Below are positions 6,244 to 13,399 of a stretch of 13,892 nt of DNA, one piece after another (the stretch's first letter is position 1; each line of letters begins with the position of its first letter). Under the pieces are notes generated by a model. That model worked only from the letters and a program-made list of their open reading frames with translations. It did not search any database and was not told where the DNA came from. Origin of the DNA: Bacteroidota bacterium. Lineage in GTDB: Bacteria > Bacteroidota > Bacteroidia > Chitinophagales > UBA10324. Both the position numbers and the translations under genes were made by a program. Where the stretch lies: assembly GCA_003455275.1 (NCBI GenBank), contig DMRR01000103.1, forward strand, positions 1 through 13,892. The letters are read 5' to 3'.

Positions 6244-8373
6244 GTGAGTAATCTGGTATTTCAATCTCCATCATGGATGCTTTTGTTATGCTTAATCGCA
6301 GGGGCATCCTATGCTCTGATACTTTATTTCAGGGAAAATCAATTTACAGAAGAAAATCAAAAACGAAAATGGTGGGTATACTTCATCGCTTTTGGAAGAG
6401 CAATTACAGTTACACTAGTTTCGGCTCTACTTCTTTCTCCTCTCTTAAAATTATTTCATAGCGAAACAGAGAAACCAATTATTGTAATTGCACAGGATAA
6501 TTCTTCAAGTATTAGAATGCATTTCCGGCAAAACGACTCATCTGCTTATGTAAAAAATATATCTACATTAAAATCTTCTCTTGAAAAAAATTATACGGTT
6601 AAAACATACCTGATTGGAAGCCATGTTCGTGAAGGTTTTCATGCAGATTATCAAGATGGAAGTACAAACCTCTCGGAATTTTTTTCTCAGTTAGAAAATA
6701 ATTATTCAAATCAAAACCTTGGCGCGGTTATTCTGGCGAGTGATGGTGCATATAATGAAGGCAGCAATCCAGTATATGTTTCCGGTGAAAAAATGGCACC
6801 GGTATTTACAGTGGCACTTGGAGATACAAGCTCGAAACGCGACTTGCTTTTCTCGAAAATGTTTTATAACCGTGTGGCTTATCTTGGAAATAATTTTGTT
6901 ATACGCAGCGATGTAATGGCCCAGAATTGCCGGAATGAAAACACAAAGCTGCAGGTATTTCTGGTAGATGAGTCGGGTGAACATCTATTGAAAGAAAAAA
7001 ATATTGATATCAATTCTGACTATTCGGTAACGCCTGGTGAATTTGTTTTTCAAGCCGACAAACCCGGCATAATTCATTACCGGTTTTCATTGAATCGTTT
7101 AGCAAATGAAATATCCTATTCAAATAATTCTCAGGATGTTTTTGTGGAAGTGCTTGAAGTAAAGGAGAAAATTTTATTGCTGGCCAATGCGCCTCATCCT
7201 GATGTGGCAGCATTAAAAGAAGCAATTGACCCGGAAAAAAATTACAAACTCGATATTGTTTATGCCCAGGGAAATAATGCAGATGTAAGAGATTATAGTT
7301 TAATAATTTTTCATCAGCTTCCTGCAGGCAACCAAACCGCACAGGGAATCTTAGCACAATGTGTTCAGCAAAAAAAATCTATGCTATTTATTACAGGGGC
7401 GCTAACAAGTATTTCGCTTTTCAATTCAGTACAAGATGCTATAAAAATCAAAGGTTCTAATAATTCTTTGACAGAGTCAACTAATTCTGTAAATACAGAT
7501 TTCAACCTTTTCAATCTTTCATCAAATACTTTGCAATCTCTGAGCGCTTTCCCTCCATTGAAATCACCTTTTGGGGAATACCAAAGTTCGCCAGGGGTTG
7601 AAGTTCTATCCTATCAAAAAATTGGCGATGTTGTAACAAAGTATCCGCTTATTTCTTTTTATCAATCATTAAATTCAAAAATTGGAATCATAGCCGGAGA
7701 AGGAATTTGGCGATGGCGTAATTATGACTTTCTGCAACATGGTACCGGTGAGAGTTTTAATGAACTTATGACTCGGATGATTCAGTTTTTATGTGTGAAA
7801 CCTGATGACAAACAATTCAGCATTACAACCGAAAACAGTCGCAAAACGGGTAATGAAAAAATGTTTTCTGAAAATGAACCTGTGATTTTTTCAGGGCAAC
7901 TATTTAATGACACCAGGGAAGCGATTAATTCACCCGATGTTAAACTTTTGATTCGGGATTCAAGAGGGAAGGAATACAACTACACGATGAACCGAAGCGG
8001 ATCGGGATATTCATTAAACGCTGGAAGTTTTTCAACTGAAAAATATTCTTATACCGCTTCAGTAACATTTAATGGTAAAACCCTAATCGATAAAGGTATT
8101 TTCATAATAAGTCCGCTTCAATTAGAAAACACAACTACCCATGCTGATTTTCAGTTATTGAATCTCATAAGTACTAAAAGTGGCGGCAAAATGTTTTACG
8201 CAAATCAGATATCTGAATTAGAAAATAGTATAGTTAAAAAAGAAAATATAAAACCAGTAATTTATATGACTCAGAAAACTGAATCACTTATCAATCTGAA
8301 ATGGTTATTTTTCTTTTTCGCCGGTCTATTGGGGATAGAATGGTTCGCCAGAAAAATAAATGGTGGTTACTAA
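6244..8373 (+). CDS. Membrane-anchored von Willebrand A domain protein
   Basis: The 709-residue protein starts at GTG: it is the first start after an in-frame TGA at 6235, and MSNLVFQSPSWML fits the family's N-terminus. Two N-terminal membrane helices (about 10-28 and 44-66) are followed by a von Willebrand A domain with a complete MIDAS metal site: DNSSS (Asp85, Ser87, Ser89), Thr141 in GSTNL and Asp167 in LASDG. The middle has a repeat-poor beta-rich segment, then LLLANAPHPDVAALKEAI near 310, resembling the class I glutamine-amidotransferase-like fold often fused in this group. A final membrane helix lies at about 685-702 (WLFFFFAGLLGIEWFA). The plan recalls BatA-like and related Bacteroidota membrane proteins. 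The large domains probably face the periplasm. No MoxR ATPase or other Bat genes are nearby. Function is unknown. It has its own upstream terminator boundary. Confidence 0.85.
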   Translation: MSNLVFQSPSWMLLLCLIAGASYALILYFRENQFTEENQKRKWWVYFIAFGRAITVTLVSALLLSPLLKLFHSETEKPIIVIAQDNSSSIRMHFRQNDSSAYVKNISTLKSSLEKNYTVKTYLIGSHVREGFHADYQDGSTNLSEFFSQLENNYSNQNLGAVILASDGAYNEGSNPVYVSGEKMAPVFTVALGDTSSKRDLLFSKMFYNRVAYLGNNFVIRSDVMAQNCRNENTKLQVFLVDESGEHLLKEKNIDINSDYSVTPGEFVFQADKPGIIHYRFSLNRLANEISYSNNSQDVFVEVLEVKEKILLLANAPHPDVAALKEAIDPEKNYKLDIVYAQGNNADVRDYSLIIFHQLPAGNQTAQGILAQCVQQKKSMLFITGALTSISLFNSVQDAIKIKGSNNSLTESTNSVNTDFNLFNLSSNTLQSLSAFPPLKSPFGEYQSSPGVEVLSYQKIGDVVTKYPLISFYQSLNSKIGIIAGEGIWRWRNYDFLQHGTGESFNELMTRMIQFLCVKPDDKQFSITTENSRKTGNEKMFSENEPVIFSGQLFNDTREAINSPDVKLLIRDSRGKEYNYTMNRSGSGYSLNAGSFSTEKYSYTASVTFNGKTLIDKGIFIISPLQLENTTTHADFQLLNLISTKSGGKMFYANQISELENSIVKKENIKPVIYMTQKTESLINLKWLFFFFAGLLGIEWFARKINGGY

Positions 8374-8375
8374 AA

Positions 8376-11300
8376 TTATTTTAGAAGAGTTACATCACCA
8401 CTTCCATCAAGAACAAATCCATCAATGTATTCAATTCTATAGTAATAAACATAAACGCCAACATTGAGTGGCTTATTATGGAATGATCCATCCCAGCCTT
8501 CATTATGATCATTTGTCGAGAACACCATGCCACCCCAGCGATCATAAATTTTAAGTACATAGTTCAGAATGATTCCTGAAGTTTGAATATTGAATAAATC
8601 ATTGGACTTATCATTGTTAGGTGTGAATGCAGTTGGTGCCCAGACAGTTTCTGGAGGAAGAACATTAATGATTACAGTCTCACTTGAAGAACACCCATTT
8701 GCATCTACCATCACAACTACATAATTAATTGTATCGGTTGGAGTTGCTATTGGATTTGCAATACTGTCGTTGTTAAGGAAGGTGTTAGGATACCAATGAT
8801 AACTGACGCCTCCTGATGCTTCAAGTTGAACAGCAGTTCCTGCAAAAACTGTTGTGCTATCTATGTTTGTTGATACACCGGTCCCGGAATTTACGGTAAT
8901 GTATAACGGATAAGTAACCGTATCAGCTTCTGAAGAATCAAATGCAATTAATGTAACATCATAATTCCCGGGATTGTTAAAGCACACATAAGCAGGATTT
9001 GCAGAAGTAGATGTATCCGGTTGCGCTCCGGGAATGATCCACAGATACCCTGCCGGATTTCCCAAACTTGTATTCACGAAACTAATACAATCTCCATCGC
9101 AGATTGCAGTATCGGAAGCATAGAATTGTGCAAGAATTCCTCCGCAATAATTAACAGTTATATAAGCTGTTTGAGTAAGTGTATCGCTAAGAGTTCCGTC
9201 AGAAACAACGAGCGAAACATTAAACAAGCCAAGGTTATGATAACAAACCGGGGGTGGTACTTGCCCGATAAATGAGGAAGGGCTTCCTCCGGGGAAACTC
9301 CATGTCCATGAAGTGGCACCATTGGTGCTTGCATCAGTGAATGTCACGCAATCATTCATGCAGGGAATATTGTTGTCAACTGTAAACGCTGCGATTGGTC
9401 CGCAGTTGGTCACAGTAATATAATTAGGAATATAAAGTGTATCAAAGTTTCCATTTGCATCAGCCACATATAAAGCTGCATCATAAATTCCCGCGGTATT
9501 GTAGCAAATTGCCGGAGGATTTTGTCCTACAAAAAAGTTTGGCATTCCGCCAGGGAAAGCCCAGGTCCATGAAGTTGCATTCACGCTTGTGTTGTTAAAA
9601 TTGATGCATTGTCCCTGACAAATATTTGTAGAGGCGGTATTGAAAGTAGCAACAGGAAGCGGGCAATTATTTACAGTAATATAACCAGGCATATTCATTA
9701 CATTGTTTCCAAATTGGTCAGCCACTGTAAGGGTTACGCCATAAACGCCCGGTGTGTTGTAACAAATGCTGCCCGGATTTTGAAGATTAGATGAAGCGGG
9801 CGTTCCACCTGGGAAAGACCAGTTCCACGAAATTAAATTTCCGGTGCTTGAATTATTAAATGTGATACAAGTTCCATTACAGAAAGAAGTTATTGGGGTA
9901 GAAAAATTCGCTATTGGAGGATTGCAATTTACAACTGTAATATAGTTGGGCATTGTAAGCGTTGAATTGTTAGTTCCATTGCTTACAGTAAGCGACACAT
10001 CATAGGTTCCAGGAGTGTTGTAACAGATATTAGTTGGATTTTGCAAGTTAGAGGTAAGAGTCGAAGCTCCGTTAAAAGTCCAATTCCATGACACAACTCC
10101 ACCAACACTTTGATCTGTAAAATCAATGCAATCACCTACACAAAGATTTTGGTTAGTTGAAGTAAATGATGGCACTGGTACAGAACAATTATTTACTGTG
10201 ATATAATTTGTCAAAACCAAAGTATCAGACCCAAAACCATTTGAAACAATGAGTGTAACATCATAACTACCAGCAGTGCTGTAGAAAATTGGCGGAGGGT
10301 TTGCGTTGCCCTGAACTCCTATATAGCTCGATGGGCTTCCGCCGGGGAAACTCCATTCAAAATTTGTGGCTGATGGAAGTCCGGTTGAAGTTTCAGTAAA
10401 AATTACCGAATCACCTTCGCAAATATTTGTAGCGCTTGCCGTAAAATTTGATTGAAGGCTAACACAATTGTTTACAATAATCAGGTAAGCATTCGTTGAA
10501 GTAGGTGTACCGCAATTATCACTTGCGGTTAACGACACCACATAGTTTCCTTGCGTGCTAAAAAGCACAGTAGGATTTTGCTGAGTAGAAGTGTTAGGAG
10601 ATCCACCTCCTCCGAAATCCCAAGCCCATACTGAAGCAGGGCCAAAGGTTGTGTTTGTAAATGTTACCGAATCTCCATAACAAATATTTTGTGGCGACCA
10701 GGTGAAATCAGCGAAGTAATTTATTGCCTGACTATAAACAACTATACTATCAATGGCTACCGAAGGATCAGAGCCAAGTCCGTCATTATTGTTGTGCCAG
10801 TTAAACCCAATTTTAACATTAGGGTTGTTGACTGCCGACGGAGGCAATGCTACAGAATATGCAGTCCATAATCCTTGCGGATTACATGTAAGTGCCGTCG
10901 GCAATGGGTTTACAATTACAGTCCAGGAAGCACCATCCCAGTATTCAAGTGAAAAATAATCAATATTATTTTGACCACGAAGCATGTATCTGAAATGAAG
11001 GTAAACGGGAGAACCGGAACAGGAGCAATTAATTAAAGGTGACTCTGCCCTTTTGTTCGTCAATGTATTAGTTATTATTCCGCCTGCATCATATGCAGCA
11101 CCGCAATCACCTGTAGGACAAACAAAATTTGGTAGACTTCCGACATGCAGGGTTGCATTTCCAGCGCAGCCACTTCCACACTGGCCAATCAAATTCCCAT
11201 TTTCTTCACAACTAACAAACCACTCATTAGCTTCAGCTCCGTTTGCGCCTGTTGTTGTCACCGTCCATCCGTTAAATCCATTTGCGAGAGTGTTTTGAGC

Positions 11301-11408
11301 GCTGGCAGGAAAAGAAAAATCTTCAACCCAATGAGTAGTTTGAGCATTAGCAAATGAAGCAATTAACAAAAATGAAATTGCTGATAAAATCTTATAAGGA
11401 GAAATCAT
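8376..11408 (-). CDS. Secreted surface protein with seven PKD domains and T9SS C-terminal domain
   Basis: The 1010-residue protein has a signal peptide (residues 1-22, ending SFANA before Q). Residues about 24-226 form a Cys-rich jelly-roll-like region with eight cysteines, closing IDSIVVYS. Seven PKD modules follow at about 231-315, 316-408, 409-495, 496-582, 583-669, 670-755 and 756-841, recognised by WxWxFPGG, QNP, CYNTPGxYxVxLxV and YITVNNC. Residues about 842-920 are an Ig-like linker domain. Residues about 921-1010 (VWAPTAFTPNNDKSNDLF, IYDRWGGMVF, GWDG, NVGVYVYYYRIEY) are the gliding-motility-associated CHU_C domain, which directs type IX secretion (type B sorting) in Bacteroidota. It is probably an adhesin or matrix protein; no enzyme domain is seen. 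It is monocistronic and converges with the vWA gene, leaving 2 bases between stops. Confidence 0.94.
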   Translation of the reverse strand: MISPYKILSAISFLLIASFANAQTTHWVEDFSFPASAQNTLANGFNGWTVTTTGANGAEANEWFVSCEENGNLIGQCGSGCAGNATLHVGSLPNFVCPTGDCGAAYDAGGIITNTLTNKRAESPLINCSCSGSPVYLHFRYMLRGQNNIDYFSLEYWDGASWTVIVNPLPTALTCNPQGLWTAYSVALPPSAVNNPNVKIGFNWHNNNDGLGSDPSVAIDSIVVYSQAINYFADFTWSPQNICYGDSVTFTNTTFGPASVWAWDFGGGGSPNTSTQQNPTVLFSTQGNYVVSLTASDNCGTPTSTNAYLIIVNNCVSLQSNFTASATNICEGDSVIFTETSTGLPSATNFEWSFPGGSPSSYIGVQGNANPPPIFYSTAGSYDVTLIVSNGFGSDTLVLTNYITVNNCSVPVPSFTSTNQNLCVGDCIDFTDQSVGGVVSWNWTFNGASTLTSNLQNPTNICYNTPGTYDVSLTVSNGTNNSTLTMPNYITVVNCNPPIANFSTPITSFCNGTCITFNNSSTGNLISWNWSFPGGTPASSNLQNPGSICYNTPGVYGVTLTVADQFGNNVMNMPGYITVNNCPLPVATFNTASTNICQGQCINFNNTSVNATSWTWAFPGGMPNFFVGQNPPAICYNTAGIYDAALYVADANGNFDTLYIPNYITVTNCGPIAAFTVDNNIPCMNDCVTFTDASTNGATSWTWSFPGGSPSSFIGQVPPPVCYHNLGLFNVSLVVSDGTLSDTLTQTAYITVNYCGGILAQFYASDTAICDGDCISFVNTSLGNPAGYLWIIPGAQPDTSTSANPAYVCFNNPGNYDVTLIAFDSSEADTVTYPLYITVNSGTGVSTNIDSTTVFAGTAVQLEASGGVSYHWYPNTFLNNDSIANPIATPTDTINYVVVMVDANGCSSSETVIINVLPPETVWAPTAFTPNNDKSNDLFNIQTSGIILNYVLKIYDRWGGMVFSTNDHNEGWDGSFHNKPLNVGVYVYYYRIEYIDGFVLDGSGDVTLLK
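8886..10718 (-). repeat. Seven tandem PKD-module coding repeats, about 261 bp each
   Basis: The PKD part of the 1010-residue protein is a degenerate tandem array. In modules 3 to 7 the first Cys of each unit (residues 423, 510, 597, 683, 770) recurs every 86-87 residues. Modules 1 and 2 (first Cys at 243 and 330) are more divergent and lack two of the cysteines. The DNA copies are well diverged, so this is old internal duplication, not recent expansion. Confidence 0.9.
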
Positions 11409-11435
11409 CCGTTCAAATCAATATTTTTCAGGCGA

Positions 11436-11470
11436 TAAATATATCTTGTGAAGGCAATACAGAAATCAAA
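11436..11470 (-). promoter_or_regulatory. Possible promoter of the PKD surface-protein gene
   Basis: On the minus strand TTTG (11467-11470) and TATATTTA (11436-11443, one mismatch to TAnnTTTG) are 23 bases apart. The spacing is at the upper limit and the last base is off, so this is a weak call. It would give a leader of about 20 bases. Confidence 0.35.
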
Positions 11471-11477
11471 TCTTCAG

Positions 11478-11508
11478 TTGAAATATGGTTAAGAATGTGT
11501 AATGTTTG
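11478..11508 (+). promoter_or_regulatory. Possible promoter of the M20 amidohydrolase gene
   Basis: TTG (11478-11480), 19 bases, then TAATGTTTG (11500-11508), which is TAnnTTTG with one extra base. The start site would be near 11512, about 18 bases before ATG 11530. If real, it excludes the longer TTG start at 11506. Confidence 0.35.
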
Positions 11509-11529
11509 CACAAGACTGAAATAGAATAT

Positions 11530-12726
11530 ATGAGTGATATAAAGAGTGAAATCAAAAAATTATCCGCTGAATATTTTCAGGAAGTAGTTTCAATTCGCCG
11601 CCAAATACACTCTGAGCCGGAGCTTTCAAATGAAGAAGTAAAAACAGCCGCATACATTTCCTCCATTCTTAATGAATGGAAAATAACTCACACAAAAAAC
11701 ATAGGCGGCAATGGAATCTGCGCTTTGATTGAGGGAGATTTGAAATCAAATAAAGTGATTGCCATCAGGGGAGAATTGGATGCACTACCAATTACAGAAA
11801 AAAATTCTGTTGAATATAAATCGAAGAACGAAGGAGTGATGCATGCCTGCGGTCACGATGTTCATTCATCCTCATTGCTCGGCACGCTGAAAATTCTTCA
11901 ACAATTGAAATCACAATGGGGCGGAAAAGTGATAGCAATTTTTCAACCTGCTGAAGAAAAACTTCCCGGAGGCGCAGGTGTGATGATTGCAAATGGTATC
12001 CTCGAAAACCCAAAACCCGATGCAGTGTTTGCACTTCATGTTTTCCCAACACTTGAATTTGGAAAGGTTGGATTTCGCGAAGGACTTTATATGGCAAGTT
12101 GCGATGAGCTTTATATAACAGTAAAAGGAAAAGGCGGACATGCAGCTATGCCTGGCGAATACAACAATCCGCTTTTCATTGCAGCTCGCTTGCTCAATTC
12201 TTATGAAAATTTAATTAAGGAAATAAAATTGCAACCGATTCCAACTGTAATTGCCTTCGGAAAAATTATTGGTTCCGGCGCCACGAATGTGATTCCTGAT
12301 GAAGTGAAAATCGAGGGAACCTTCCGCACAATGAATGAAAAACACAGAGCAGAAATTCACGCACGGCTGAAAAGCATTGCTGAAAAAATTTCTGCTGAAA
12401 CTTCTTCTTCCATCGAAGTGAAAATTGTGTTGGGTTATCCTTGTTTAATCAATGATAAATCTCTTACTCAATTTTCAATAAGCGCTGCTGAAGATTTTCT
12501 GGGCAAAGAAAATGTGGTTGACCTTCCGCTTCGAATGACTTCAGATGATTTTGCTTATTACTCACAGAAAATTCCTTCTTGTTACTTCAGATTAGGAACA
12601 CGCAATGACGCGCGCGGAATTACTTCACCAGTTCATACTCCAACTTTCGATATTGAAGAAGAATCCATGAAAACCGCTATGGGAACTATGGCCTGGATTG
12701 CTTTTCAGTTTCTGAATCAGAAATAA
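11530..12726 (+). CDS. M20 family amidohydrolase (N-acyl amino acid / hippurate hydrolase type)
   Basis: The 398-residue metal-dependent hydrolase belongs to the M20D group, which removes acyl groups from N-acyl amino acids or cleaves related amides. ATG 11530 (MSDIKSEIKKL) is preferred over the in-frame TTG at 11506. It has RRQIHSEPELSNEE near the start, IRGELDALPI near 80-89, and the full metal-ligand set: ACGHDVH (Cys107, His109; His112 follows), AEE (Glu142, Glu143), HVFP (His170) and the late VHTPTF (His369). KGKGGHAAMPGEYNNP begins the dimerization domain, and MTSDDFAYYSQKIPSCYFRLGT is typical of the C-terminal part. There is no signal peptide, so it is cytoplasmic. The substrate cannot be set from sequence; hippurate and aminobenzoyl-glutamate hydrolases, auxin-conjugate hydrolases and diaminopimelate deacylases are all in this group. 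Confidence 0.93.
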   Translation: MSDIKSEIKKLSAEYFQEVVSIRRQIHSEPELSNEEVKTAAYISSILNEWKITHTKNIGGNGICALIEGDLKSNKVIAIRGELDALPITEKNSVEYKSKNEGVMHACGHDVHSSSLLGTLKILQQLKSQWGGKVIAIFQPAEEKLPGGAGVMIANGILENPKPDAVFALHVFPTLEFGKVGFREGLYMASCDELYITVKGKGGHAAMPGEYNNPLFIAARLLNSYENLIKEIKLQPIPTVIAFGKIIGSGATNVIPDEVKIEGTFRTMNEKHRAEIHARLKSIAEKISAETSSSIEVKIVLGYPCLINDKSLTQFSISAAEDFLGKENVVDLPLRMTSDDFAYYSQKIPSCYFRLGTRNDARGITSPVHTPTFDIEEESMKTAMGTMAWIAFQFLNQK

Positions 12727-12752
12727 AATTGAATTTTCATTGGGAGAATTCG

Positions 12753-12780
12753 TTGAACTCCCTCTCAGAATTTACATTTG
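12753..12780 (+). promoter_or_regulatory. Bacteroidota-type promoter for cysC-cysD
   Basis: TTG (12753-12755), 17 bases, then TACATTTG (12773-12780), a full TAnnTTTG match. The start site would be near 12785, so the leader is about 10 bases before ATG 12794. It makes the sulfate genes a transcription unit separate from the M20 gene and rules out the longer in-frame TTG start at 12740. Confidence 0.65.
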
Positions 12781-12793
12781 CTCCCGAGAAAAA

Positions 12794-13396
12794 ATGAGCG
12801 CGGCAACTAACATTCACCCCATATTTCACAAACTTCTTCAGCGGACGGATAAAGAAAATCTGCTGAATCAAAATTCAAAAGTCATTTGGCTTACGGGGTT
12901 AAGCGGTTCCGGCAAAAGCACGATAGCAGAAGCGCTTGAAAAAAATCTTCACGAAAAAAATTTTCTCACCATGCTGCTCGATGGCGATAACATCAGGGCG
13001 GGCATCAACAACAATCTTGGGTTTTCTGACGAAGACCGTTTAGAGAATATTCGTCGTATTGCCGAAGTGAGCAAACTATTTTTGAACTGCGGAATCATCA
13101 CCATTAATTCTTTCGTGAGTCCAACCAATGATGTGCGGACTTTGGCAAAAAAAATTATTGGTGAAAATGATTTCATAGAAGTTTTTGTCAATTGTCCGCT
13201 GGAAGTGTGTGAGCAGCGCGATGTGAAAGGACTTTACGCAAAAGCAAGAAGAGGCGAGATAAAAGATTTCACCGGCATCACAGCGCCGTTTGAAATTCCT
13301 GCTTCTCCTTCACTCGAAATTAAAAGCAACGAACTGACAATTGAAGAATCAGTTGAAAAAATTTTCAATCACATTCTTCCAATAATTAAGAAATAA
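12794..13396 (+). CDS. cysC: Adenylylsulfate (APS) kinase
   Basis: This 200-residue enzyme phosphorylates APS with ATP to give PAPS, the activated sulfate used for reduction or by sulfotransferases. Length is normal for CysC. ATG 12794 (MSAATNIHPIF) is chosen over the upstream in-frame TTG at 12740. It has the P-loop GLSGSGKST (35-43), LDGDNIR (62-68), RRIAEVSKLF (87-96), SFVSP with Ser109 at the site of the phosphoryl-accepting Ser in the family, and the late FVNCPLEVCEQRDVKGLYAKARRGEI and FTGITAPFE. The usual SP-(Y/F)-R-x-D-R segment here reads SPTNDVR, so its positions differ from E. coli CysC. It is followed 3 bases later by cysD, so the two are co-transcribed. It ends cleanly at TAA. Confidence 0.95.
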   Translation: MSAATNIHPIFHKLLQRTDKENLLNQNSKVIWLTGLSGSGKSTIAEALEKNLHEKNFLTMLLDGDNIRAGINNNLGFSDEDRLENIRRIAEVSKLFLNCGIITINSFVSPTNDVRTLAKKIIGENDFIEVFVNCPLEVCEQRDVKGLYAKARRGEIKDFTGITAPFEIPASPSLEIKSNELTIEESVEKIFNHILPIIKK

Positions 13397-13399
13397 AAA

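Noticed and set aside
9021..9275. Plus-strand open frames inside the PKD gene and other genes
   Set aside because: They lie antisense to well-supported genes, lack recognisable motifs and have unlikely protein composition; treated as shadows.
8886..10718. Regular repeat array considered as CRISPR or satellite DNA
   Set aside because: The period is about 261 bp, in frame, and explained by PKD protein modules.
12742..12762. Hairpin GGGAG/CTCCC after the M20 gene as a terminator
   Set aside because: The stem is short with a 2-base bulge and there is no T run after it; it also overlaps the cysC promoter.
12740..12793. TTG start giving 18 extra residues on CysC
   Set aside because: It overlaps the predicted promoter, and the 200-residue form from ATG 12794 has normal CysC length.
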